64,000 nt of DNA from Auanema rhodensis (GCA_964057225.1 CAXKVF010000078.1:124001-188000); one strand, 5' to 3'; shown: positions 1-13,300, counted from the first letter of the stretch. The notes: generated by a model from the letters alone, not told the origin. Program-made: numbers and translations.

Positions 1-7
1 AGTGCAC

Positions 8-15
8 ATCACGTG
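8..15 (+). other. ATCACGTG motif (CDEI/Cbf1-like, G-box core), one per monomer
   Basis: ATCACGTG fits the budding-yeast centromere element CDEI consensus RTCACRTG, bound by the bHLH protein Cbf1, and its core CACGTG is the E-box/G-box bound by bHLH and plant bZIP factors. The same site recurs in every monomer; I saw no monomer in which this first CACGTG is changed, although flanking positions vary (A17T, G4A, T3G). An 8-bp match is weak evidence alone, so a function in this genome is inference. Confidence 0.6.
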
Positions 16-59
16 TACATTTAATTAGCATAAATTAAAGTTCACGTAAATTTCAAAGT

Positions 60-72
60 CATGGTTACCATG
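60..72. other. 13-bp palindrome CATGGT-T-ACCATG, one per monomer
   Basis: CATGGT and ACCATG are perfect inverted arms around a single T. In monomers with A at position 73 (the ATGAACC and ATGAAGC classes) the dyad grows to 15 bp, TCATGGT-T-ACCATGA. Arm-breaking changes are few: T71C in the units at 10385, 13905, 17249 and 20417; C68T (read as TTATCATG) in 25267, 31251 and 33539; G72C in 14257 and 20945; A70G in 46035. The two 137-bp monomers lack the palindrome entirely. Such dyads could extrude as cruciforms or bind a dimeric protein; neither is shown. Confidence 0.85.
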
Positions 73-85
73 CACCAATATCAAT

Positions 86-135
86 AAAAATTTGTTTTTA
101 GACTAATATGGACATGGGGAATCTAATTTTGAAAA
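86..135. other. A/T-tract block of the monomer
   Basis: Positions 86-99 read AAAAA-TTTG-TTTTT, an imperfect hairpin-capable inverted pair, and 127-135 read TTTTGAAAA, a perfect dyad around G. Runs of A and T in this stretch could favour DNA bending or nucleosome positioning; that is inference. It is also where the array's length changes occur: the 39-bp deletion ends inside the TTT at 91-93, and the 1-bp deletions shorten the T run at 95-99. Confidence 0.6.
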
Positions 136-151
136 CCGCATCTCTTTATCT

Positions 152-161
152 TTCACGTGAA
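152..161. other. 10-bp palindrome TTCACGTGAA with second CACGTG, one per monomer
   Basis: The site is a perfect 10-bp dyad centred on CACGTG. It is less invariant than the CACGTG at 10-15. A155T breaks it in the units starting 28611, 29667, 31955, 36179, 36883, 37763 and 38467; G159A breaks it in 55536 and 60992; C154T breaks it in 26499. T152C at several units (for example 40579, 42339, 44803, 58352) and T153C at 21649 leave the CACGTG core intact. Confidence 0.85.
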
Positions 162-3100
162 GCGAGTTACATACCAAGTGCACATCACGTGTACATTTAA
201 TTAGCATAAATTAAAGTTCACGTAAATTTCAAAGTCATGGTTACCATGAACCAATATCAATAAAAATTTGTTTTTAGACTAATATGGACATGGGGAATCT
301 AATTTTGAAAACCGCATCTCTTTATCTTTCACGTGAAGCGAGTTACATACCAAGTGCACATCACGTGTACATTTAATTAGCATAAATTAAAGTTCACGTA
401 AATTTCAAAGTCATGGTTACCATGAACCAATATCAATAAAAATTCGTTTTTAGACTAATATGGACATGGGGAATCTAATTTTGAAAACCGCATTTCTTTA
501 TCTTTCACGTGAAGCGAGTTACATACCAAGTGCACATCACGTGTACATTTAATTAGCATAAATTAAAGTTCACGTAAATTTCAAAGTCATGGTTACCATG
601 AACCAATATCAATAAAAATTTGTTTTTAGACTAATATGGACATGGGGAATCTAATTTTGAAAACCGCATCTCTTTATCTTTCACGTGAAGCGAGTTACAT
701 ACCAAGTGCACATCACGTGTACATTTAATTAGCATAAATTAAAGTTCACGTAAAATTCAAAGTCATGGTTACCATGCACCAATATCAATAAAAATTTGTT
801 TTTAGACTAATATGGACATGGGGAATCTAATTTTGAAAACCGCATCTCTTTATCTTTCACGTGAAGCGAGTTACATACCAAGTGCACATCACGTGTACAT
901 TTAATTAGCATAAATTAAAGTTCACGTAAATTTCAAAGTCATGGTTACCATGAACCAATATCAATAAAAATTTGTTTTTAGACTAATATGGACATGGGGA
1001 ATCTAATTTTGAAAACCGCATCTCTTTATCTTTCACGTGAAGCGAGTTACATACCAAGTGCACATCACGTGTACATTTAATTAGCATAAATTAAAGTTCA
1101 CGTAAATTTCAAAGTCATGGTTACCATGAAGCAATATCAATAAAAATTTGTTTTTAGACTAATATGGACATGGGGAATCTAATTTTGAAAACCGCATCTC
1201 TTTATCTTTCACGTGAAGCGAGTTACATACCAAGTGCACATCACGTGTACATTTAATTAGCATAAATTAAAGTTCACGTAAATTTCAAAGTCATGGTTAC
1301 CATGAACCAATATCAATAAAAATTTGTTTTTAGACTAATATGGACATGGGGAATCTAATTTTGAAAACCGCATCTCTTTATCTTTCACGTGAAGCGAGTT
1401 ACATACCAAGTGCACATCACGTGTACATTTAATTAGCATAAATTAAAGTTCACGTAAATTTCAAAGTCATGGTTACCATGAACCAATATCAATAAAAATT
1501 CGTTTTTAGACTAATATGGACATGGGGAATCTAATTTTGAAAACCGCATTTCTTTATCTTTCACGTGAAGCGAGTTACATACCAAGTGCACATCACGTGT
1601 ACATTTAATTAGCATAAATTAAAGTTCACGTAAATTTCAAAGTCATGGTTACCATGCACCAATAACAATAAAAATTTGTTTTTAGACTGATATGGACATG
1701 GGGAATCTAATTTTGAAAACCGCATCTCTTTATCTTTCACGTGAAGCGAGTTACATACCAAGTGCACATCACGTGTACATTTAATTAGCATAAATTAAAG
1801 TTCACGTAAATTTCAAAGTCATGGTTACCATGCACCAATAACAATAAAAATTTGTTTTTAGACTGATATGGACATGGGGAATCTAATTTTGAAAACCGCA
1901 TCTCTTTATCTTTCACGTGAAGCGAGTTACATACCAAGTGCACATCACGTGTACATTTAATTAGCATAAATTAAAGTTCACGTAAATTTCAAAGTCATGG
2001 TTACCATGAACCAATATCAATAAAAATTTGTTTTTAGACTAATATGGACATGGGGAATCTAATTTTGAAAACCGCATCTCTTTATCTTTCACGTGAAGCG
2101 AGTTACATACCAAGTGCACATCACGTGTACATTTAATTAGCATAAATTAAAGTTCACGTAAATTTCAAAGTCATGGTTACCATGAACCAATATCAATAAA
2201 AATTTGTTTTTAGACTAATATGGACATGGGGAATCTAATTTTGAAAACCGCATCTCTTTATCTTTCACGTGAAGCGAGTTACATACCAAGTGCACATCAC
2301 GTGTACATTTAATTAGCATAAATTAAAGTTCACGTAAATTTCAAAGTCATGGTTACCATGAACCAATATCAATAAAAATTTGTTTTTAGACTAATATGGA
2401 CATGGGGAATCTAATTTTGAAAACCGCATTTCTTTATCTTTCACGTGAAGCGAGTTACATACCAAGTGCACATCACGTGTACATTTAATTAGCATAAATT
2501 AAAGTTCACGTAAATTTCAAAGTCATGGTTACCATGAACCAATATCAATAAAAATTTGTTTTTAGACTAATATGGACATGGGGAATCTAATTTTGAAAAC
2601 CGCATCTCTTTATCTTTCACGTGAAGCGAGTTACATACCAAGTGCACATCACGTGTACATTTAATTAGCATAAATTAAAGTTCACGTAAAATTCAAAGTC
2701 ATGGTTACCATGCACCAATATCAATAAAAATTTGTTTTTAGACTAATATGGACATGGGGAATCTAATTTTGAAAACCGCATCTCTTTATCTTTCACGTGA
2801 AGCGAGTTACATACCAAGTGCACATCACGTGTACATTTAATTAGCATAAATTAAAGTTCACGTAAATTTCAAAGTCATGGTTACCATGCACCAATAACAA
2901 TAAAAATTTGTTTTTAGACTGATATGGACATGGGGAATCTAATTTTGAAAACCGCATCTCTTTATCTTTCACGTGAAGCGAGTTACATACCAAGTGCACA
3001 TCACGTGTACATTTAATTAGCATAAATTAAAGTTCACGTAAATTTCAAAGTCATGGTTACCATGAACCAATATCAATAAAAATTTGTTTTTAGACTAATA

Positions 3101-4048
3101 TGGACATGGGGAATCTAATTTTGAAAACCGCATCTCTTTATCTTTCACGTGAAGCGAGTTACATACCAAGTGCACATCACGTGTACATTTAATTAGCATA
3201 AATTAAAGTTCACGTAAATTTCAAAGTCATGGTTACCATGCACCAATATCAATAAAAATTTGTTTTTAGACTAATATGGACATGGGGAATCTAATTTTGA
3301 AAACCGCATCTCTTTATCTTTCACGTGAAGCGAGTTACATACCAAGTGCACATCACGTGTACATTTAATTAGCATAAATTAAAGTTCACGTAAATTTCAA
3401 AGTCATGGTTACCATGAACCAATATCAATAAAAATTTGTTTTTAGACTAATATGGACATGGGGAATCTAATTTTGAAAACCGCATCTCTTTATCTTTCAC
3501 GTGAAGCGAGTTACATACCAAGTGCACATCACGTGTACATTTAATTAGCATAAATTAAAGTTCACGTAAATTTCAAAGTCATGGTTACCATGAAGCAATA
3601 TCAATAAAAATTTGTTTTTAGACTAATATGGACATGGGGAATCTAATTTTGAAAACCGCATCTCTTTATCTTTCACGTGAAGCGAGTTACATACCAAGTG
3701 CACATCACGTGTACATTTAATTAGCATAAATTAAAGTTCACGTAAATTTCAAAGTCATGGTTACCATGCACCAATATCAATAAAAATTTGTTTTTAGACT
3801 GATATGGACATGGGGAATCTAATTTTGAAAACCGCATCTCTTTATCTTTCACGTGAAGCGAGTTACATACCAAGTGCACATCACGTGTACATTTAATTAG
3901 CATAAATTAAAGTTCACGTAAATTTCAAAGTCATGGTTACCATGAACCAATATCAATAAAAATTTGTTTTTAAACTAATATGGACATGGGGAATCTAATT
4001 TTGAAAACCGCATCTCTTTATCTTTCACGTGAAGCGAGTTACATACCA

Positions 4049-7000
4049 AGTGCACATCACGTGTACATTTAATTAGCATAAATTAAAGTTCACGTAAATT
4101 TCAAAGTCATGGTTACCATGAACCAATATCAATAAAAATTTGTTTTTAGACTAATATGGACATGGGGAATCTAATTTTGAAAACCGCATCTCTTTATCTT
4201 TCACGTGAAGCGAGTTACATACCAAGTGCACATCACGTGTACATTTAATTAGCATAAATTAAAGTTCACGTAAATTTCAAAGTCATGGTTACCATGAACC
4301 AATATCAATAAAAATTTGTTTTTAGACTAATATGGACATGGGGAATCTAATTTTGAAAACCGCATTTCTTTATCTTTCACGTGAAGCGAGTTACATACCA
4401 AGTGCACATCACGTGTACATTTAATTAGCATAAATTAAAGTTCACGTAAAATTCAAAGTCATGGTTACCATGCACCAATATCAATAAAAATTTGTTTTTA
4501 GACTAATATGGACATGGGGAATCTAATTTTGAAAACCGCATCTCTTTATCTTTCACGTGAAGCGAGTTACATACCAAGTGCACATCACGTGTACATTTAA
4601 TTAGCATAAATTAAAGTTCACGTAAATTTCAAAGTCATGGTTACCATGAACCAATATCAATAAAAATTTGTTTTTAGACTAATATGGACATGGGGAATCT
4701 AATTTTGAAAACCGCATCTCTTTATCTTTCACGTGAAGCGAGTTACATACCAAGTGCACATCACGTGTACATTTAATTAGCATAAATTAAAGTTCACGTA
4801 AATTTCAAAGTCATGGTTACCATGAACCAATATCAATACAAATTTGTTTTTAGACTAATATGGACATGGGGAATCTAATTTTGAAAACCGCATTTCTTTA
4901 TCTTTCACGTGAAGCGAGTTACATACCAAGTGCACATCACGTGTACATTTAATTAGCATAAATTAAAGTTCACGTAAAATTCAAAGTCATGGTTACCATG
5001 CACCAATATCAATAAAAATTTGTTTTTAGACTAATATGGACATGGGGAATCTAATTTTGAAAACCGCATCTCTTTATCTTTCACGTGAAGCGAGTTACAT
5101 ACCAAGTGCACATCACGTGTACATTTAATTAGCATGAATTAAAGTTCACGTAAAATTCAAAGTCATGGTTACCATGCACCAATATCAATAAAAATTTGTT
5201 TTTAGACTAATATGGACATGGGGAATCTAATTTTGAAAACCGCATCTCTTTATCTTTCACGTGAAGCGAGTTACATACCAAGTGCACATCACGTGTACAT
5301 TTAATTAGCATAAATTAAAGTTCACGTAAATTTCAAAGTCATGGTTACCATGCACCAATATCAATAAAAATTTGTTTTTAGACTAATATGGACATGGGGA
5401 ATCTAATTTTGAAAACCGCATCTCTTTATCTTTCACGTGAAGCGAGTTACATACCAAGTGCACATCACGTGTACATTTAATTAGCATAAATTAAAGTTCA
5501 CGTAAATTTCAAAGTCATGGTTACCATGAACCAATATCAATAAAAATTTGTTTTTAGACTAATATGGACATGGGGAATCTAATTTTGAAAACCGCATCTC
5601 TTTATCTTTCACGTGAAGCGAGTTACATACCAAGTGCACATCACGTGTACATTTAATTAGCATAAATTAAAGTTCACGTAAATTTCAAAGTCATGGTTAC
5701 CATGCACCAATATCAATAAAAATTTGTTTTTAGACTGAAATGGACATGGGGAATCTAATTTTGAAAACCGCATCTCTTTATCTTTCACGTGAAGCGAGTT
5801 ACATACCAAGTGCACATCACGTGTACATTTAATTAGCATAAATTAAAGTTCACGTAAATTTCAAAGTCATGGTTACCATGAACCAATATCAATAAAAATT
5901 TGTTTTTAGACTAATATGGACATGGGGAATCTAATTTTGAAAACCGCATCTCTTTATCTTTCACGTGAAGCGAGTTACATACCAAGTGCACATCACGTGT
6001 ACATTTAATTAGCATAAATTAAAGTTCACGTAAATTTCAAAGTCATGGTTACCATGAACCAATATCAATAAAAATTTGTTTTTAGACTAATATGGACATG
6101 GGGAATCTAATTTTGAAAACCGCATCTCTTTATCTTTCACGTGAAGCGAGTTACATACCAAGTGCACATCACGTGTACATTTAATTAGCATAAATTAAAG
6201 TTCACGTAAATTTCAAAGTCATGGTTACCATGAAGCAATATCAATAAAAATTTGTTTTTAGACTAATATGGACATGGGGAATCTAATTTTGAAAACCGCA
6301 TCTCTTTATCTTTCACGTGAAGCGAGTTACATACCAAGTGCACATCACGTGTACATTTAATTAGCATAAATTAAAGTTCACGTAAATTTCAAAGTCATGG
6401 TTACCATGCACCAATATCAATAAAAATTTGTTTTTAGACTGATATGGACATGGGGAATCTAATTTTGAAAACCGCATCTCTTTATCTTTCACGTGAAGCG
6501 AGTTACATACCAAGTGCACATCACGTGTACATTTAATTAGCATAAATTAAAGTTCACGTAAATTTCAAAGTCATGGTTACCATGAACCAATATCAATAAA
6601 AATTTGTTTTTAGACTAATATGGACATGGGGAATCTAATTTTGAAAACCGCATTTCTTTATCTTTCACGTGAAGCGAGTTACATACCAAGTGCACATCAC
6701 GTGTACATTTAATTAGAATAAATTAAAGTTCACGTAAATTTCAAAGTCATGGTTACCATGAACCAATATCAATAAAAATTTGTTTTTAGACTAATATGGA
6801 CATGGGGAATCTAATTTTGAAAACCGCATCTCTTTATCTTTCACGTGAAGCGAGTTACATACCAAGTGCACATCACGTGTACATTCAATTAGCATAAATT
6901 AAAGTTCACGTAAATTTCAAAGTCATGGTTACCATGCACCAATATCAATAAAAATTTGTTTTTAGACTAATATGGACATGGGGAATCTAATTTTGAAAAC

Positions 7001-7216
7001 CGCATCTCTTTATCTTTCACGTGAAGCGAGTTACATACCAAGTGCACATCACGTGTACATTTAATTAGCATAAATTAATGTTCACGTAAATTTCAAAGTC
7101 ATGGTTACCATGAACCAATATCAATAAAAATTTGTTTTTAGACTAATATGGACATGGGGCATCTAATTTTGAAAACCGCATCTCTTTATCTTTCACGTGA
7201 AGCGAGTTACATACCA
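4049..7216. repeat. 18-monomer higher-order unit, copy 1 (3168 bp)
   Basis: Eighteen monomers whose ordered markers repeat in the next 3168 bp: C142T at 4225, T51A at 4401, C142T at 4753, T51A at 4929, A32G plus T51A at 5105, A105G with T107A at 5633, G75 (AAGC) at 6161, A105G at 6337, C29A at 6689, T22C at 6865, and A39T with A120C at 7041. A private change, reading AATACAAAT, in the unit at 4753 is absent from copy 2, so the copies have begun to diverge. Confidence 0.9.
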
Positions 7217-10200
7217 AGTGCACATCACGTGTACATTTAATTAGCATAAATTAAAGTTCACGTAAATTTCAAAGTCATGGTTACCATGAACCAATATCAA
7301 TAAAAATTTGTTTTTAGACTAATATGGACATGGGGAATCTAATTTTGAAAACCGCATCTCTTTATCTTTCACGTGAAGCGAGTTACATACCAAGTGCACA
7401 TCACGTGTACATTTAATTAGCATAAATTAAAGTTCACGTAAATTTCAAAGTCATGGTTACCATGAACCAATATCAATAAAAATTTGTTTTTAGACTAATA
7501 TGGACATGGGGAATCTAATTTTGAAAACCGCATTTCTTTATCTTTCACGTGAAGCGAGTTACATACCAAGTGCACATCACGTGTACATTTAATTAGCATA
7601 AATTAAAGTTCACGTAAAATTCAAAGTCATGGTTACCATGCACCAATATCAATAAAAATTTGTTTTTAGACTAATATGGACATGGGGAATCTAATTTTGA
7701 AAACCGCATCTCTTTATCTTTCACGTGAAGCGAGTTACATACCAAGTGCACATCACGTGTACATTTAATTAGCATAAATTAAAGTTCACGTAAATTTCAA
7801 AGTCATGGTTACCATGAACCAATATCAATAAAAATTTGTTTTTAGACTAATATGGACATGGGGAATCTAATTTTGAAAACCGCATCTCTTTATCTTTCAC
7901 GTGAAGCGAGTTACATACCAAGTGCACATCACGTGTACATTTAATTAGCATAAATTAAAGTTCACGTAAATTTCAAAGTCATGGTTACCATGAACCAATA
8001 TCAATAAAAATTTGTTTTTAGACTAATATGGACATGGGGAATCTAATTTTGAAAACCGCATTTCTTTATCTTTCACGTGAAGCGAGTTACATACCAAGTG
8101 CACATCACGTGTACATTTAATTAGCATAAATTAAAGTTCACGTAAAATTCAAAGTCATGGTTACCATGCACCAATATCAATAAAAATTTGTTTTTAGACT
8201 AATATGGACATGGGGAATCTAATTTTGAAAACCGCATCTCTTTATCTTTCACGTGAAGCGAGTTACATACCAAGTGCACATCACGTGTACATTTAATTAG
8301 CATGAATTAAAGTTCACGTAAAATTCAAAGTCATGGTTACCATGCACCAATATCAATAAAAATTTGTTTTTAGACTAATATGGACATGGGGAATCTAATT
8401 TTGAAAACCGCATCTCTTTATCTTTCACGTGAAGCGAGTTACATACCAAGTGCACATCACGTGTACATTTAATTAGCATAAATTAAAGTTCACGTAAATT
8501 TCAAAGTCATGGTTACCATGCACCAATATCAATAAAAATTTGTTTTTAGACTAATATGGACATGGGGAATCTAATTTTGAAAACCGCATCTCTTTATCTT
8601 TCACGTGAAGCGAGTTACATACCAAGTGCACATCACGTGTACATTTAATTAGCATAAATTAAAGTTCACGTAAATTTCAAAGTCATGGTTACCATGAACC
8701 AATATCAATAAAAATTTGTTTTTAGACTAATATGGACATGGGGAATCTAATTTTGAAAACCGCATCTCTTTATCTTTCACGTGAAGCGAGTTACATACCA
8801 AGTGCACATCACGTGTACATTTAATTAGCATAAATTAAAGTTCACGTAAATTTCAAAGTCATGGTTACCATGCACCAATATCAATAAAAATTTGTTTTTA
8901 GACTGAAATGGACATGGGGAATCTAATTTTGAAAACCGCATCTCTTTATCTTTCACGTGAAGCGAGTTACATACCAAGTGCACATCACGTGTACATTTAA
9001 TTAGCATAAATTAAAGTTCACGTAAATTTCAAAGTCATGGTTACCATGAACCAATATCAATAAAAATTTGTTTTTAGACTAATATGGACATGGGGAATCT
9101 AATTTTGAAAACCGCATCTCTTTATCTTTCACGTGAAGCGAGTTACATACCAAGTGCACATCACGTGTACATTTAATTAGCATAAATTAAAGTTCACGTA
9201 AATTTCAAAGTCATGGTTACCATGAACCAATATCAATAAAAATTTGTTTTTAGACTAATATGGACATGGGGAATCTAATTTTGAAAACCGCATCTCTTTA
9301 TCTTTCACGTGAAGCGAGTTACATACCAAGTGCACATCACGTGTACATTTAATTAGCATAAATTAAAGTTCACGTAAATTTCAAAGTCATGGTTACCATG
9401 AAGCAATATCAATAAAAATTTGTTTTTAGACTAATATGGACATGGGGAATCTAATTTTGAAAACCGCATCTCTTTATCTTTCACGTGAAGCGAGTTACAT
9501 ACCAAGTGCACATCACGTGTACATTTAATTAGCATAAATTAAAGTTCACGTAAATTTCAAAGTCATGGTTACCATGCACCAATATCAATAAAAATTTGTT
9601 TTTAGACTGATATGGACATGGGGAATCTAATTTTGAAAACCGCATCTCTTTATCTTTCACGTGAAGCGAGTTACATACCAAGTGCACATCACGTGTACAT
9701 TTAATTAGCATAAATTAAAGTTCACGTAAATTTCAAAGTCATGGTTACCATGAACCAATATCAATAAAAATTTGTTTTTAGACTAATATGGACATGGGGA
9801 ATCTAATTTTGAAAACCGCATTTCTTTATCTTTCACGTGAAGCGAGTTACATACCAAGTGCACATCACGTGTACATTTAATTAGAATAAATTAAAGTTCA
9901 CGTAAATTTCAAAGTCATGGTTACCATGAACCAATATCAATAAAAATTTGTTTTTAGACTAATATGGACATGGGGAATCTAATTTTGAAAACCGCATCTC
10001 TTTATCTTTCACGTGAAGCGAGTTACATACCAAGTGCACATCACGTGTACATTCAATTAGCATAAATTAAAGTTCACGTAAATTTCAAAGTCATGGTTAC
10101 CATGCACCAATATCAATAAAAATTTGTTTTTAGACTAATATGGACATGGGGAATCTAATTTTGAAAACCGCATCTCTTTATCTTTCACGTGAAGCGAGTT

Positions 10201-10384
10201 ACATACCAAGTGCACATCACGTGTACATTTAATTAGCATAAATTAATGTTCACGTAAATTTCAAAGTCATGGTTACCATGAACCAATATCAATAAAAATT
10301 TGTTTTTAGACTAATATGGACATGGGGCATCTAATTTTGAAAACCGCATCTCTTTATCTTTCACGTGAAGCGAGTTACATACCA
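7217..10384. repeat. 18-monomer higher-order unit, copy 2 (3168 bp)
   Basis: Directly abuts copy 1 and repeats its marker order at an offset of exactly 3168 bp: T51A at 7569 and 8097, A32G plus T51A at 8273, A105G/T107A at 8801, AAGC at 9329, A105G at 9505, C29A at 9857, T22C at 10033, A39T/A120C at 10209. A tandem segmental duplication within the satellite, as expected from unequal crossover, explains it. The 3' part of this unit recurs a third time around 15665-17248. Confidence 0.9.
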
Positions 10385-13300
10385 AGTGCACATCACGTGT
10401 ACATTTAATTAGCATAAATTAAAGTTCACGTAAATTTCAAAGTCATGGTTACCACGAACCAATATCAATAAAAATTTGTTTTTAGACTAATATGGACATG
10501 GGGAATCTAATTTTGAAAACCGCATCTCTTTATCTTTCACGTGAAGCGAGTTACATACCAAGTGCACATCACGTGTACATTTAATTAGCATAAATTAAAG
10601 TTCACGTAAATTTCAAAGTCATGGTTACCATGAACCAATATCAATAAAAATTTGTTTTTAGACTAATATGGACATGGGGAATCTAATTTTGAAAACCGCA
10701 TCTCTTTATCTTTCACGTGAAGCGAGTTACATACCAAGTGCACATCACGTGTACATTTAATTAGCATAAATTAAAGTTCACGTAAATTTCAAAGTCATGG
10801 TTACCATGAACCAATATCAATAAAAATTTGTTTTTAGACTAATATGGACATGGGGAATCTAATTTTGAAAACCGCATCTCTTTATCTTTCACGTGAAGCG
10901 AGTTACATACCAAGTGCACATCACGTGTACATTTAATTAGCATAAATTAAAGTTCACGTAAATTTCAAAGTCATGGTTACCATGAACCAATATCAATAAA
11001 AATTTGTTTTTAGACTAATATGGACATGGGGAATCTAATTTTGAAAACCGCATCTCTTTATCTTTCACGTGAAGCGAGTTACATACCAAGTGCACATCAC
11101 GTGTACATTTAATTAGCATAAATTAAAGTTCACGTAAATTTCAAAGTCATGGTTACCATGAACCAATATCAATAAAAATTTGTTTTTAGACTAATATGGA
11201 CATGGGGAATCTAATTTTGAAAACCGCATCTCTTTATCTTTCACGTGAAGCGAGTTACATACCAAGTGCACATCACGTGTACATTTAATTAGCATAAATT
11301 AAAGTTCACGTAAATTTCAAAGTCATGGTTACCATGAAGCAATATCAATAAAAATTTGTTTTTAGACTAATATGGACATGGGGAATCTAATTTTGAAAAC
11401 CGCATCTCTTTATCTTTCACGTGAAGCGAGTTACATACCAAGTGCACATCACGTGTACATTTAATTAGCATAAATTAAAGTTCACGTAAACTTCAAAGTC
11501 ATGGTTACCATGAAGCAATATCAATAAAAATTTGTTTTTAGACTAATATGGACATGGGGAATCTAATTTTGAAAACCGCATCTCTTTATCTTTCACGTGA
11601 AGCGAGTTACATACCAAGTGCACATCACGTGTACATTTAATTAGCATAAATTAAAGTTCACGTAAACTTCAAAGTCATGGTTACCATGAAGCAATATCAA
11701 TAAAAATTTGTTTTTAGACTAATATGGACATGGGGAATCTAATTTTGAAAACCGCATCTCTTTATCTTTCACGTGAAGCGAGTTACATACCAAGTGCACA
11801 TCACGTGTACATTTAATTAGCATAAATTAATGTTCACGTAAATTTCAAAGTCATGGTTACCATGAACCAATATCAATAAAAATTTGTTTTTAGACTAATA
11901 TGGACATGGGGCATCTAATTTTGAAAACCGCATCTCTTTATCTTTCACGTGAAGCGAGTTACATACCAAGTGCACATCACGTGTACATTTAATTAGCATA
12001 AATTAAAGTTCACGTAAATTTCAAAGTCATGGTTACCATGAACCAATATCAATAAAAATTTGTTTTTAGACTAATATGGACATGGGGAATCTAATTTTGA
12101 AAACCGCATCTCTTTATCTTTCACGTGAAGCGAGTTACATACCAAGTGCACATCACGTGTACATTTAATTAGCATAAATTAAAGTTCACGTAAATTTCAA
12201 AGTCATGGTTACCATGAACCAATATCAATAAAAATTTGTTTTTAGACTAATATGGACATGGGGAATCTAATTTTGAAAACCGCATCTCTTTATCTTTCAC
12301 GTGAAGCGAGTTACATACCAAGTGCACATCACGTGTACATTTAATTAGCATAAATTAAAGTTCACGTAAATTTCAAAGTCATGGTTACCATGAACCAATA
12401 TCAATAAAAATTTGTTTTTAGACTAATATGGACATGGGGAATCTAATTTTGAAAACCGCATCTCTTTATCTTTCACGTGAAGCGAGTTACATACCAAGTG
12501 CACATCACGTGTACATTTAATTAGCATAAATTAAAGTTCACGTAAATTTCAAAGTCATGGTTACCATGAACCAATATCAATAAAAATTTGTTTTTAGACT
12601 AATATGGACATGGGGAATCTAATTTCGAAAACCGCATCTCTTTATCTTTCACGTGAAGCGAGTTACATACCAAGTGCACATCACGTGTACATTTAATTAG
12701 CATAAATTAAAGTTCACGTAAACTTCAAAGTCATGGTTACCATGAAGCAATATCAATAAAAATTTGTTTTTAGACTAATATGGACATGGGGAATCTAATT
12801 TTGAAAACCGCATCTCTTTATCTTTCACGTGAAGCGAGTTACATACCAAGTGCACATCACGTGTACATTTAATTAGCATAAATTAAAGTTCACGTAAATT
12901 TCAAAGTCATGGTTACCATGAACCAATATCAATAAAAATTTGTTTTTAGACTAATATGGACATGGGGAATCTAATTTTGAAAACCGCATCTCTTTATCTT
13001 TCACGTGAAGCGAGTTACATACCAAGTGCACATCACGTGTACATTTAATTAGCATAAATTAAAGTTCACGTAAACTTCAAAGTCATGGTTACCATGAAGC
13101 AATATCAATAAAAATTTGTTTTTAGACTAATATGGACATGGGGAATCTAATTTTGAAAACCGCATCTCTTTATCTTTCACGTGAAGCGAGTTACATACCA
13201 AGTGCACATCACGTGTACATTTAATTAGCATAAATTAAAGTTCACGTAAACTTCAAAGTCATGGTTACCATGAAGCAATATCAATAAAAATTTGTTTTTA

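Larger units (their letters stand above)
1..176 (+). repeat. First monomer, used as reference unit
   Basis: This unit sets the numbering used throughout. By my count it has 57 G or C bases of 176 (about 32%). It contains GTGCAC (2-7), CACGTG (10-15), TGTACA (14-19), TAATTA (22-27), TTCACGT (41-47), the palindrome CATGGTTACCATG (60-72), an AAAAA-TTTG-TTTTT inverted pair (86-99), TTTTGAAAA (127-135) and TTCACGTGAA (152-161). It carries C at position 73 (ATGCACC), whereas the commonest class in the window has A there (ATGAACC). Five CpG dinucleotides lie at 12, 45, 137, 156 and 163. Start and strand are arbitrary, since the true array edge is outside the window. Confidence 0.97.
1..10384. repeat. 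Array zone 1: 59 monomers with T51A, A105G and C142T classes
   Basis: Fifty-nine 176-bp units. Marker classes are T51A with C73 (units at 705, 2641, 4401, 4929, 7569, 8097 and others), A105G (1585, 1761, 2817, 3697, 5633, 6337, 8801, 9505), C142T (reads GCATTTC), T93C (353 and 1409) and A32G (5105 and 8273). The units at 1585 and 1761 look identical, consistent with a single-monomer duplication. The 3' two thirds of the zone is a tandem pair of 18-monomer blocks listed separately. No gene-like content is seen. Confidence 0.9.

Noticed and set aside
81-90. AATAAA polyadenylation signal in CAATAAAAA
   Set aside because: The hexamer is present in nearly every monomer as part of the repeat, with no transcription unit to end.
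86-99. Intrinsic terminator (hairpin plus T run AAAAA-TTTG-TTTTT)
   Set aside because: The stem is only A-T pairs, there is no upstream gene, and the context is eukaryotic satellite DNA.
1609-1791. A 60-codon minus-strand open frame, repeated at 1785, 2841, 3721, 5657, 6361, 8825, 9529, 15689, 16393, 36907 and 38491
   Set aside because: It opens only in monomers where A105G (or C103A) removes a TAG stop on the minus strand. It spans just over one monomer, and since 176 is not a multiple of three the frame changes in each next unit. Frames are copies of repeat sequence with no coding signature.
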